Below are positions 27,994-36,749 of a stretch of DNA of 64,000 bases, piece by piece (position 1 is the first letter of the stretch; each line of letters begins with the position of its first letter). A model generated the notes under the pieces. It made no database searches, was not told the origin of the DNA, and saw nothing but the letters and a program-made list of their open reading frames with translations. This DNA is from Paenibacillus sp. Soil766. GTDB taxonomy: Bacteria > Bacillota > Bacilli > Paenibacillales > NBRC-103111. The translations under genes were made by a program, and so were the position numbers. The DNA lies in assembly GCF_001428105.1 (NCBI RefSeq), contig NZ_LMSJ01000001.1, positions 124,835 through 188,834 on the forward strand. The letters are read 5' to 3'.

Positions 27994-28890
27994 TTGTTTA
28001 TTCTCTATCCTGATTCACAAAGGCTAGAATTTCGTTTTCAACCCAGTTGGATTCGACATATGCTAAAACCACATGATTTCAGCTTCGGTCCTGTAAGAAA
28101 TCCATTGCCAGTCTTTTGGCTCATACTGGATGGGATTCGTACTATTCAAATCGAGGAAAAGCACCATATTGTTCGTAAAGGTGATCTTATTGTGTTTCCA
28201 CCAGGTGTACCGTACCAGCTTCATGCGGAACAGTCCGGCGATCCCGTAAGTTACTTATCACTCAGCTGCATGATCAAGCTTGGACCGTTCAAATTTCATG
28301 AGTCTTATCCCTTTCCAATGATTACAACCTTAACAGATAGTGACGCTATCACTCGACTTGCTGATCTATGGATGACATCAGTCGTCTTATTTGAGCAATT
28401 TGCCACCACACTGCAACGACACATTGACACTAATGAAGATAAGCAAATGCAATTAACTACATCACTTGGACTGCTTCGAGTTCAAGGCGCCGTCCAGCAA
28501 TGGTTTGCACTATTAATGGAATTGCTTCTACCACAAATGCCGAATCAACTTCCCAATATCGATCCACGGATTGTTAACGTATGTGCTTATATTCAGGAGC
28601 ACGCTCATGAATCACTCTCACTTCAAAAGTTAGCTGCTCATGTTTATTTAAGTTCGAGCCATTTTAGCTATCTATTTCGAAAAGAGATGGGGCAACCACC
28701 TTCTCAGTATTTGCGAAACCATCGAATCCAGATTTCCGAGGAGTTGCTAGTTCAGACCGATTTATCCATTAACGAAATCTCTCGACGTGTTGGTTACAAC
28801 GAACTAAGCGAATTTAGTCGCGCTTTTCGTAATGCTGCTGGGATTAGTCCACAAGCATATCGGAAACAGATGAGAATAACCGATTATTGA
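27994..28890 (+). CDS. AraC-family transcriptional regulator
   Basis: A 298-residue regulator with a cupin-type N-terminal half (DLIVFPPGVPYQLHAE) and a C-terminal AraC domain (about 195-292) with VYLSSSHFSYLFRKEMGQPP and RRVGYNELSEFSRAFRNAAG. The TTG start has AGGAGG 7 bases upstream. It is divergent from the sulfatase gene 130 bases away and is the obvious candidate for its control. Confidence 0.85.
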   Translation: MFILYPDSQRLEFRFQPSWIRHMLKPHDFSFGPVRNPLPVFWLILDGIRTIQIEEKHHIVRKGDLIVFPPGVPYQLHAEQSGDPVSYLSLSCMIKLGPFKFHESYPFPMITTLTDSDAITRLADLWMTSVVLFEQFATTLQRHIDTNEDKQMQLTTSLGLLRVQGAVQQWFALLMELLLPQMPNQLPNIDPRIVNVCAYIQEHAHESLSLQKLAAHVYLSSSHFSYLFRKEMGQPPSQYLRNHRIQISEELLVQTDLSINEISRRVGYNELSEFSRAFRNAAGISPQAYRKQMRITDY

Positions 28891-29031
28891 TTACACACCT
28901 CAGTGAAGTTTTCGGCACAACTTGAAGGGTACAAACCTGCCTTACCCATTTGTGCCCCTAAAATTTATGCTTTTTTTGTGCCTGATACACTTTGCATTGA
29001 AACCTGACAGCATTTTCATGGAAGTGGCATA

Positions 29032-29078
29032 AAAAAAAAGATGCTATCGTACGAAAAGTTGTACGATAGCATCTTTTA
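29032..29078. terminator. Strong bidirectional terminator
   Basis: A 17-bp perfect stem, AAAAGATGCTATCGTAC with its complement, has an 8-base loop and A/T runs on both sides. It ends the AraC gene on the plus strand and the ABC fragment/membrane protein unit on the minus strand. The 28891-29031 stretch holds no gene. Confidence 0.88.
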
Positions 29079-29195
29079 GAATGTCAAACAAGATTGAATT
29101 GATAATGATCTTATCCACAGATTAGCGACAAACTCCCCTTGTTCAATTTCCAAAGAAACGTTGTCCAACGCACGGATCGTTTCCCCGCCCGTCAC
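29076..29195 (-). pseudogene. N-terminal stub of an ABC ATPase (LolD/MacB type)
   Basis: The frame reads VTGGETIRALDNVSLEIEQG then EFVANLW, a good match to the first ~25 residues of LolD/MacB-type ATPases (TGGETIRALDNVSLEIEQGE, normally followed by the Walker A). The match stops at EFVA, just before the nucleotide-binding loop; ~13 unrelated codons and a stop inside the terminator hairpin follow. A GTG at 29195 overlaps the end of the membrane protein gene. The rest of the ATPase, and perhaps a permease, has been deleted. Confidence 0.7.
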
Positions 29196-29803
29196 ATTTT
29201 GCTTGCAGACAAATTATCCCAGATGTCCGGAATTGTTTCGTCAAAGAACTCATAAGTGCTTCCACCAAAAATGATGAGCGTTGGTACAATAAACACAATA
29301 AAAGCGATGAATAGAACCATTCTGCGAATGGCATGCTTCCTCCATGTTATGAAATAACTGTGCAAAACAGCAAGGAGAAAACCAGTTAAAAGAAATAGAA
29401 TGGAAAACAACAGCACCGCAAGCGGCGCCTGCGGGCCGAACAATTCATTGCCAGGATTGGACAGAAAGAAAGGAGTACCGAACAGCAAGAGATTGATTGT
29501 TCCATATAAAAGTCCTTTGAACAAGGTTCTCTTAGGAAGAATCGGTTCCGCCAATGTAAACAGGAGGCTATTGGCAAGAGAAAATCCAACTCCAGTAAGC
29601 AGCAAGAAAAATACCCCACCTAACGTCAGGCCGCTTGCCATTTCTGGAAAAACTGCCGCAATAATACCCATGAGTACCCTAAGCCAAATACCCGCAACTA
29701 TCCCGGTTACGTTTGCAGCGAGAAACGCTGCACCAAAGCTTGGAATGAGATTCCGACCTAGATAAGGGGAAGTTTTTCTTATGTTTTCGCTAACCAATTC
29801 CAT
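29192..29803 (-). CDS. Polytopic membrane protein of unknown function
   Basis: A 203-residue hydrophobic protein with about five or six membrane segments (for example GVFFLLLTGVGFSLANSLLF and AVLLFSILFLLTGFLLAVLH) and a charged turn TWRKHAIRR before the last one. GAGGA precedes the ATG by about 4 bases. I do not recognise the family. The stub of a LolD/MacB-like ATPase overlapping its 3' end suggests it was once part of an ABC export or efflux unit now mostly lost. Confidence 0.65.
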   Translation of the reverse strand: MELVSENIRKTSPYLGRNLIPSFGAAFLAANVTGIVAGIWLRVLMGIIAAVFPEMASGLTLGGVFFLLLTGVGFSLANSLLFTLAEPILPKRTLFKGLLYGTINLLLFGTPFFLSNPGNELFGPQAPLAVLLFSILFLLTGFLLAVLHSYFITWRKHAIRRMVLFIAFIVFIVPTLIIFGGSTYEFFDETIPDIWDNLSASKM

Positions 29804-29959
29804 GATTCCTCAACACCCTTCTTTCATCACTCTGTATTATTCTGCTTAGGAGGACTGTGGCTTCAGCACATACACTCAAAGCCCGTTCCTGAATCTGAGA
29901 CCGATACCGTTATGATAGCCCTCTTGTTTGAACATCCTACGTGGAAATTCCGAAAGAAT

Positions 29960-30652
29960 TTAGAGGTTTTTATGAAGTAACACACGATCTTGTTGATTAC
30001 ATAGCCTTTTTAAACATATGACCGCTTTTAATCGATCACTTGTGCCAATTTTCCCATAAATCACACTAATATAATTTTTAATGGTTCCTTCACTCATAAA
30101 AACCGTATCCGCGATCTCACGGTTACTTTTTCCCTCAATCATTAATTGAATTATTTTATTTTCACGATCGGTAAACGCAATGTGTTCATTTTTCAATTTA
30201 TTCGGATCAAATTGAAGTTGAGAAGTACCAGACAGGAAGGATAATCGCTTAGCCAGCTTAGAAGCAATCTCGGCAGGCATCATTAGTTGGCCTTTGGAAG
30301 CATCTCTTACCGATTGAAATAATTTGTCACCAGGCATATCCTTTAGCAAATAACCGGACGCTCCGTTTAGTAGTGCCTCGACGATATAATCCTCATCCGC
30401 AACAGTAGTTAAGATGAGGATCAACGTGTTGGGAAAATCCTTTTTTATGCACTTTGTACTTTCGATTCCATTCATCAAAGGCATATGAATATCCATGATT
30501 ACGAGCTCAGGACGATACTGCTTCACCAGATCATAAGCCTGTAATCCATTCTCTGCCGTAGCCAGTACTTTCATATCATCTTCGAAATTAAATAGGGCTT
30601 TCAATCCATCCCGCATTAATGCTTGATTATCGGCAATTATCATTTGAATCAT
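29960..30652 (-). CDS. LuxR-type response regulator (NarL family)
   Basis: A 230-residue regulator: receiver domain (1-120) with D54 (LVIMDIHMPLMNG) and K in LLKDM, and a C-terminal LuxR helix-turn-helix (about 163-228; FTDRENKIIQLMIEGKSNRE and MSEGTIKNYISVIYGKIG). The ATG at 30652 has AAGGGG 6 bases upstream, better than the longer start at 30706. No histidine kinase is adjacent. It is divergent from a small exported peptide gene and a signal peptidase gene, a layout that suggests control of or by the peptide, though this is inference. Confidence 0.88.
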   Translation of the reverse strand: MIQMIIADNQALMRDGLKALFNFEDDMKVLATAENGLQAYDLVKQYRPELVIMDIHMPLMNGIESTKCIKKDFPNTLILILTTVADEDYIVEALLNGASGYLLKDMPGDKLFQSVRDASKGQLMMPAEIASKLAKRLSFLSGTSQLQFDPNKLKNEHIAFTDRENKIIQLMIEGKSNREIADTVFMSEGTIKNYISVIYGKIGTSDRLKAVICLKRLCNQQDRVLLHKNL

Positions 30653-30833
30653 TCGAATCCCCTTCCTATGAAAAAAGTACGTATAGACTTGAATTGATGA
30701 CTGCACAATGACTCCCGTAACTAATCATATGACGATGCAATTGATACAATAAAACTCGTAACAGGTTGCAATTGTTCTTAGAAACCCGATGCGCATGAAG
30801 CAATCATAGATTAGATGTCAGGAGGTGAAAAAT

Positions 30834-30971
30834 ATGAAGCTACGTAATCGTGTTATGACCGCTTTCTTAGCGGTTTCTGCGTTAACTGCAATGGCAGCAA
30901 TTTCGGTCTCTGCAAGAACCAGTTCCGACATTACTATTTTGGAGCAATGCTGGTGGTTTATCACAAAGTAA
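30834..30971 (+). CDS. Small exported peptide (45 aa) with Cys-Trp-Trp C-terminus
   Basis: A short gene with a perfect AGGAGG 8 bases before ATG. The product starts MKLRNRVMTAFLAVSALTAM, a clear signal peptide (basic n-region, hydrophobic core), with a likely cleavage after SVSA at about residue 27. The predicted mature peptide is 18 residues, RTSSDITILEQCWWFITK, with a single cysteine. It is followed by a terminator and a type I signal peptidase gene, and divergent from a LuxR response regulator. It may be a secreted signal or antimicrobial peptide. No family was recognised; the gene itself is well supported by its ribosome binding site and context. Confidence 0.7.
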   Translation: MKLRNRVMTAFLAVSALTAMAAISVSARTSSDITILEQCWWFITK

Positions 30972-30986
30972 GCATTTCACAACAGT

Positions 30987-31019
30987 GAGCAGCTTGAAAG
31001 GCGGGCTGCTCCTTTTTCT
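30987..31019 (+). terminator. Terminator between peptide and signal peptidase genes
   Basis: GAGCAGC/GCTGCTC stem with an 11-base loop, followed by CTTTTTCT. It lies 16 bases after the peptide stop and 22 before the signal peptidase ATG, so it should make the short peptide mRNA more abundant than the peptidase mRNA. Confidence 0.75.
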
Positions 31020-31040
31020 ATTGCCAAAGGAAGTGATCCA

Positions 31041-31577
31041 ATGCGAAAAAACAAGTTTCTCCGGGAGTTCAGTGAATGGAGCAAAGCGATTATTATTGCT
31101 GTTATTCTGGTTATGCTTTTAAATATATATATCGTGCAAGTTTATAAGGTTGAAGGCCCTTCTATGATCCCGACCCTTCACAATAATCAATACGTCTTCC
31201 TCTCCAAGTTGAACCGAACGTATAAATACGAAGATATTGTTATCATAGATCCCCGTGTGAACCGAGCGCGATCATTTAGCGATTCGCTTCTGGACAACCC
31301 CGTACTTGCGGGTTTAACCGGAGGATATTGGATCAAAAGAGTGATTGGCAAGCCTCACGACCAATTGGAATTTAATGAAGGTAAATTATATCGAAACGGA
31401 ACGCTTCTAAATGAATACTACCTTAATGAAACCATGAAAAATGTGCCAAATGCCCGCGTCGTTGTACCAGAAGACAGTCTCTTTGTGATGGGAGATAACC
31501 GAAATCACAGTTTGGACAGCCGATCGGTCGGTCCTGTTCCTCTCTCTCATGTTATCGGAATTGTAATACGTCATTAG
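31041..31577 (+). CDS. Type I signal peptidase
   Basis: A 178-residue S26 signal peptidase with one N-terminal membrane segment (about 15-35). The catalytic serine is S41 in GPSMIPTL and the general-base lysine K99 in YWIKRVIG; box E is FVMGDNRNHSLDSR. AAAGGAAG precedes the ATG. It cleaves Sec signal peptides on the outer face of the membrane. Bacilli have several such paralogs; this one may process the small exported peptide encoded just upstream. Confidence 0.92.
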   Translation: MRKNKFLREFSEWSKAIIIAVILVMLLNIYIVQVYKVEGPSMIPTLHNNQYVFLSKLNRTYKYEDIVIIDPRVNRARSFSDSLLDNPVLAGLTGGYWIKRVIGKPHDQLEFNEGKLYRNGTLLNEYYLNETMKNVPNARVVVPEDSLFVMGDNRNHSLDSRSVGPVPLSHVIGIVIRH

Positions 31578-31700
31578 CCATGCCATTTAAATAGATGACA
31601 CTTTCCTCTTCACTTATTTTATTGATCACTTTTGAATTTTCAGCTGGATTTTTATCGAGATTTTGTGAATATCCTAACGAAAATCGTAGCTTCTCCTCTA

Positions 31701-31743
31701 TAAAACAAGGGAGCAGCTCCCGAATGGCGAGCTGCTCCCTTGT
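31701..31743 (-). terminator. Terminator after the glycosidase-like gene
   Basis: A 15-bp perfect stem (ACAAGGGAGCAGCTC and complement) with a 9-base loop, followed on the minus strand by TTTTATAG. It closes the exopolysaccharide operon and also insulates the signal peptidase gene. The rest of 31578-31863 shows no convincing gene. Confidence 0.75.
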
Positions 31744-31863
31744 TGATACTTGCTGGGGTTATGATTGTTGGTCAACGAAATTCACCCTATACCAAAATTG
31801 GTGAGAGGACCAGAACATCTTACACACCTGTCCGAACATAATCGCACGCACATCATACAGCGC

Positions 31864-34214
31864 TTAATCCGTTGGTAACTTCACGGTAGCAAATGTTTCT
31901 TTCAGCTTGTAGTACGATTTCTTCAGCCGTTCGTGTGTTTGAGGATAGTCCCATCCTTTCCATTGATATAACGGCATGTCATTCGCGCGAAGCACGCCGT
32001 TGCTTGCAGATGGCAGGAAGTCAGCAATTGCGCCCACCCCTGGATGCTGTATGGTGTCTGCGTCCGGTTCCGGCTTATAGGTGAGGACGGCAACACGGAA
32101 ACCTGACGTTTGCACGCTTGCATCAAGGCCATTCTCCCTAATGTCTCCTATCGCTTCATGCATGCTGGGATCTTTAATATTGAGTAGTTGCCAGGGAATG
32201 CGCAGCTCGACAATCGCATCCTTGGCATTCACCGCCACATCCGTAAGAGAATCGTTTTGCTGACTGTCCGGGTCACCATCGCCGAAGCGAAGCAAGCCCG
32301 TTTCATAGGATTCGAAAGGAATAAACGCAGCGTCGCCTTGCCGATTCGGAATCGTCAACGGCTTATTTAACGTCAGCATCTGTTTATGGAATACGCCATT
32401 GTTTTTCTTGTCAGCGTATGGGGCTTGCGGAATCATGCCCAGCATGCGGCCATACTGCAGTTCGTGCAGGTCGTAATGCTGTCAACCCATATCCGGGAGG
32501 TGTTCGGTCCTTTGACATCGATCGCAAAATCAAACCCGGCATCGCTAGTTAGTCCTCCTCCAGGAATCGCCGACTGCCCTTGACCTGTCACCGTATCAAG
32601 CAGGAACGTCGCATTGGTTCTCGTCCAGTCGAGCGGCTTGTCGCTCTTACCAAAATCGAGGCGGAAGTATACATACCGTTCGTCACTTGCCATATACAGA
32701 CGGTCGATTTGGCGCTGCTCGTCGTAACCGTCATTATATTTCCGCAGAACGCTTGCGCCGGTTTTGCCAGCGACGGCAAGCGGCCCAATACCGGCTCTCT
32801 CCCAGTCCTCCGTTTTTCCATCCACTTTCACAATCAGCTCCGAGGCGCCAGGATCGAAGCTCATCAACCCGAAGTTTTGCTCACTCGTCTGAACGTTCGA
32901 CCAGAACGGACGGCGATCTGGATTGTCGTAGTCCATGTTGTTCCACGTACGCTTGAACCACTCGTCCTGCCAGGAGAACACGAGCCCGCCGGCCATTCCT
33001 TCACGATAGATATCCTCGAACAATCGGCTGTTGATCTCCCCTTGCTGATCCTCGGACAAAAAGCCTTGATTCCAGCCGCTGACATTGCGGTGCGTCATAC
33101 CGCGCGATGCGGGAACGCCGAACTCCGCCACAACGACCGGCATCCGGTGTACCTGTTTCAAATCCCGCAGGTAACCGGCGTAATTATTCTTTTGCCCCCG
33201 ATAATCGATATATTCAGTGTACTTCGTTTCGTAATTCATGAATTCCGGATAGTACGGATATACATGATAGGATGCGAAATAGCCGGCTTTGAGGGACGGT
33301 GTTGGCCAGATGACGTTCGGATCGATGGATATCGCATCCTCCTTGGCACTCGGCTCTGCCGGATGCTTCAAAGGATCAGTTGTCACCCAATTCGTAAAAC
33401 TGATGGGCCGTTGCCATTTGTATTTCTCCGTTTCATACTTGACGGTATCGTCCATCGCTTTCGCCAGCCACTTCTCGAATGAGGATGCCTTCTCCGTCCG
33501 GAAGTAGGTACCTTCGAAATCCGGCGCATTCACGTGTTTGGCGTTCGTAGAGATAACAATGTCAGGATCCCATTCGACCCCGATGACCCAGCCGAGCACA
33601 TACGGCGAAATGTCCGCTGTGTACGAGCCGGAGGCATGGCCAGGCCTTTCAGGAATTTTGGCGTTCCCGTGAATCACGTCAATGGTGCGTCGTGTTTCCT
33701 CGGCGAAATCTTGTGAATTCTCATCGGCAAACACGTCTCCTGACGCTAGGAGCTTGTCCTCGTTCATCCAAATGCCTTGCAGCACATAAAGCGGATTTAC
33801 CGTCTTCTCATTGTACGCTTTAAGCGCCTCATAAAAAGCTGGCGGATGCAGCGTATAGATGCGCACCACATTCGCATGCATGTCGCCGATATGCTGAAAC
33901 CATCGGGTATACTCGGCTTTCGATATCGCCGCTTCTCCTGGGAAATGCCCCGGTTTGGCGATTCCCATATTGACACCCTTAAGCAGCAAATCTTGCGGCT
34001 CGCCATTGCGGTACACCTGCAAATATTGGCTCCCAACGTTAGCTGGAATCGTCAATCCATCCACCTTCACCGTCTCCACATGTACGCGTGGAGCGAATAC
34101 CCCAGACACCAAAACCGTCGCGATACCCCCTATAAGCAGCGCTATGACGGCAGAAGCAATAAGCATTTTCCGTTTCGTAAGAGCGCTGTACCCAGCTTTA
34201 CGTATTTTTCTCAT
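31864..34214 (-). pseudogene. Membrane-anchored TIM-barrel glycosidase with CBM9/DOMON-like C-domain, frameshifted
   Basis: The start ATG at 34214 overlaps the synthase stop (ATGA), with GGAGG 9 bases upstream. A basic N-terminus and one membrane segment (about 17-38) precede a clan-A-like barrel with VKGVNMGIAKPGHF-type start, candidate acid/base GVEWD and nucleophile VVVAEFG, then a beta-sandwich resembling CBM9/DOMON. The frame breaks at about 32483: RIWVDS should be followed by YYDLHELQYGRMLGMIP, which continues in the next frame to a stop at 31864. Restoring one base rejoins both parts into about 783 residues. It may be a true mutation or a sequencing error. It probably trims or processes the polysaccharide made by the upstream GT2. 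Confidence 0.75.
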
Positions 34215-35671
34215 TTGCCGCTGCCTCCTTGATCTACGGAAATGCCTTTGCGAACCATGTCTCCCCACTCTTGTCGTTTACCCAGAATGGCTTGTACAAG
34301 TCCTGTGCATCGCCATATCGTTTGGATCGGCCGATACCAGAATGATTCAGACAGCGCCCACCAGAACAGCCGAGATACATCTGCCACTCGGTTATATCTA
34401 CCCATTCCCCATTCCTCAAGCAGTACTGCCCCCATCGATAAAAACGAGCCGTACACGATCATGGCGGCGAGCAGCAACGCACTAAAAGCGATGTTGACGT
34501 CGCCGATCAGCAAATGAACAGCAAGGAACACATAACCGATCAATTCGACGACAGGACCGAGCAGCTCGACGAACAGAAAATATGGCATCGAAACAAGTCC
34601 GATACGGCCGTAACGCGGATTGAGCATCATGCCGCGATGTCGCCATAGACTCTCAAACAAACCGCGATGCCAACGTATACGCTGCCGCTTCAAATACTTC
34701 AATTGCTCCGGGGCTTCCGTCCAGCACACAGGATCGGGAATATAGGCGATGTGCGCCTTGCTCTTCTTTTGGCGAATCAAGCGATGCAGCCGTACGATTA
34801 GTTCCATGTCTTCTCCGATCGTGCCGGTCTCGTAGCCGCCCGCTTCCAGCAGCCAATCTTTGCGAAAAACACCGAATGCGCCAGAAACGATCAGCAGCAT
34901 ATTCATCTTGCTTAACCCGATACGTCCCATAAGGAATGCCCGGAAATATTCGATTACCTGCATGACGACGATCGTGTTGCGAGGCAAGCGAACGTCTTCG
35001 CCGAGGTAACCCCGATCGACGACACTTCCGTTGGCAATGCCGACACTACCGCCGCAAGCGACGATTTCTTCTCCAGGCTTTGCTTCCACGATCGGCTTCA
35101 TAATTTTCAGAAAAGCGTCCGGATCGAGCACTGTGTCGCCGTCTAGCGAAACGACATACGGATAATGTGCAAGATTAATTCCGACGTTCAATGCATCGGC
35201 CTTGCCCCCGTTCTCCTTGTCGGCCAACCTGAGGTTTGGATGAATGCGTGACTGGTATATGCCGCGAACCAGTTTCGTCTCTTTGTTCAACCCTGACCAA
35301 CGTACTTGATGCTTGACTTCAAACATATCAAACTCGTTGATCATCTTCTGTTTCGTCGCGTCTCGGGAGCCGTCATTCACGACAATGATCTCATAGGTTT
35401 CGTAATTGATGCCAAGCAAAGAGCGGACGCTGTCGACGATGTTGAGCTCTTCATTGTAAGCTGGCACAAGGATGGATAAGGGTGGACTGAAGGATGAGTG
35501 CAGGATTTCTTCGTTTTGAAAAGATAGGGAATTTGCTTTTCTACGAATCGCACGCATTGCGACGAAGAACAGTATCATGTAAAAGAGCATAATCATAAGG
35601 ATGTAGACGACAATAGTAACCGATCCGATAACTGAAGCCGATGTGATCCATTCACTCCACATTTCGTTCAT
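34211..35671 (-). CDS. Processive family 2 glycosyltransferase (exopolysaccharide synthase)
   Basis: A 486-residue membrane synthase. A membrane helix (about 14-40) precedes the GT2 domain: LSILVPAYNEE, NDGS (D100), DGD (D177, D179), GED (287-288) and QRIRW (330-334, the processive Q..RW motif), followed by about three or four membrane segments. These are the residues of cellulose, hyaluronan and poly-N-acetylglucosamine synthases. The ATG at 35671 has AAAGGAG 5 bases upstream and overlaps the HEAT gene by 20 bases; the longer start is rejected. The operon with a c-di-GMP-style regulator and a glycosidase suggests a regulated extracellular polysaccharide; its sugar is unknown. Confidence 0.88.
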   Translation of the reverse strand: MNEMWSEWITSASVIGSVTIVVYILMIMLFYMILFFVAMRAIRRKANSLSFQNEEILHSSFSPPLSILVPAYNEELNIVDSVRSLLGINYETYEIIVVNDGSRDATKQKMINEFDMFEVKHQVRWSGLNKETKLVRGIYQSRIHPNLRLADKENGGKADALNVGINLAHYPYVVSLDGDTVLDPDAFLKIMKPIVEAKPGEEIVACGGSVGIANGSVVDRGYLGEDVRLPRNTIVVMQVIEYFRAFLMGRIGLSKMNMLLIVSGAFGVFRKDWLLEAGGYETGTIGEDMELIVRLHRLIRQKKSKAHIAYIPDPVCWTEAPEQLKYLKRQRIRWHRGLFESLWRHRGMMLNPRYGRIGLVSMPYFLFVELLGPVVELIGYVFLAVHLLIGDVNIAFSALLLAAMIVYGSFLSMGAVLLEEWGMGRYNRVADVSRLFWWALSESFWYRPIQTIWRCTGLVQAILGKRQEWGDMVRKGISVDQGGSGK

Positions 35672-36749
35672 AGCTTCTCCTTTCCAGCATCTCTTCCGCT
35701 GCCTCACGTGCATAACGATCGGCATGCATCGAGGCGATGCGGGCGAGATGTGCATCACCTTGCGAATAACGACCGATTGATTGCGCAGCTTCGATACGGA
35801 CTGCATACCGATCGTCACCGATCATTTGTTCCAGAAGCTTCAGGTACTCAGCATTCTTGATCTCCCCCATTAACCGTGCGGCCATCAGCCGTTCCTCCCA
35901 TGGATATTGACGCCAACCGGAATAACGAACAAAATGAGCTTCCTCCGCTTCCTGACTCAAATACCCGAAACCCGCTGCCGCTTTTAGCGCACGAATGCGC
36001 AGTTCATCGGTCGAAGAGCACAACAAGTGCTCAATTAGGGCAAGGTAATGCTCCGTACGAATATTGCGAGTCCGCAGCACATCAAGAAGATTACGCTGCA
36101 ACAAGTCATTCCCCATGTCGAACCGATCAATTAGCTCCTCAAGCAGTTCCGTTCCTAGCGTCATCAACAATTGTCGGTAACGGTGATCGGACAACAGCGG
36201 CAGTGGACCGTATACGCCGAGCAGCCAATCTAGTAGCTTCTTGTCCTGGAATGCCGCTAAAACCCGCAAAGCCGCAAACAACTCCTCAGGCTTAATCCGC
36301 TTGCCAGTTACAATAGTGGAAACTTCCTCATGAAGTCCTTTCATTCGAAACATACCGACTTGAGCAAGAGTACGCAGCCGTACTTCTGCCTTACGATCGT
36401 TCAAACGGTTTCGATATAACGGTCCATACAACTCTTCGGCGAGACGATACACACGCTCGTGTTCCGATTGCGTCCCCGCTACACGAAGCCGGTGCGTCAA
36501 ATACGCTTCAAGGGCGCGCCATTGCCATGGATGATACGGTGAAATCCGACGCGACGTCTCTCCCATCGTCACATAACGTTCGATCGGTGAATCCGGCATC
36601 GAAGCGAATGACGACCATACCGCTATCTTGTTGCGTCTTTTGTTAGATATCCATTTCCGGGTAATCAAATAACAATAAAGGGCGAGTAGTAAACAGATCC
36701 AACACATGCAAAATAAAAGGATGGCATTAAAAGCTGTTGAATCGCTCAT
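35652..36749 (-). CDS. Membrane-anchored HEAT-repeat protein
   Basis: A 365-residue protein with one N-terminal membrane segment (about 8-28) followed by helical repeats of the HEAT/PBS-lyase type, clearest near the end (LRIRALKAAAGFG, ERLMAARLMGEIKNAEYLKL, RYAVRIEAAQSIGRYSQGD). Such repeats are protein-binding scaffolds. Its start overlaps the regulator stop (TGATG) and its end overlaps the synthase gene, so the three are translationally coupled. It may link the regulator to the GT2 synthase at the membrane (inference). Confidence 0.8.
   Translation of the reverse strand: MSDSTAFNAILLFCMCWICLLLALYCYLITRKWISNKRRNKIAVWSSFASMPDSPIERYVTMGETSRRISPYHPWQWRALEAYLTHRLRVAGTQSEHERVYRLAEELYGPLYRNRLNDRKAEVRLRTLAQVGMFRMKGLHEEVSTIVTGKRIKPEELFAALRVLAAFQDKKLLDWLLGVYGPLPLLSDHRYRQLLMTLGTELLEELIDRFDMGNDLLQRNLLDVLRTRNIRTEHYLALIEHLLCSSTDELRIRALKAAAGFGYLSQEAEEAHFVRYSGWRQYPWEERLMAARLMGEIKNAEYLKLLEQMIGDDRYAVRIEAAQSIGRYSQGDAHLARIASMHADRYAREAAEEMLERRSYERNVE

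Noticed and set aside
31578..31743. Charged minus-strand open frame (KLRFSLGYSQNLDKNPAE) between signal peptidase and exopolysaccharide genes
   Set aside because: No usable start codon, and it spans the 15-bp terminator hairpin and the end of the signal peptidase gene.
32580..33482. 300-codon plus-strand frame opposite the glycosidase
   Set aside because: Long antisense frame in GC-richer coding DNA; the minus strand shows clear protein homology patterns and operon coupling.
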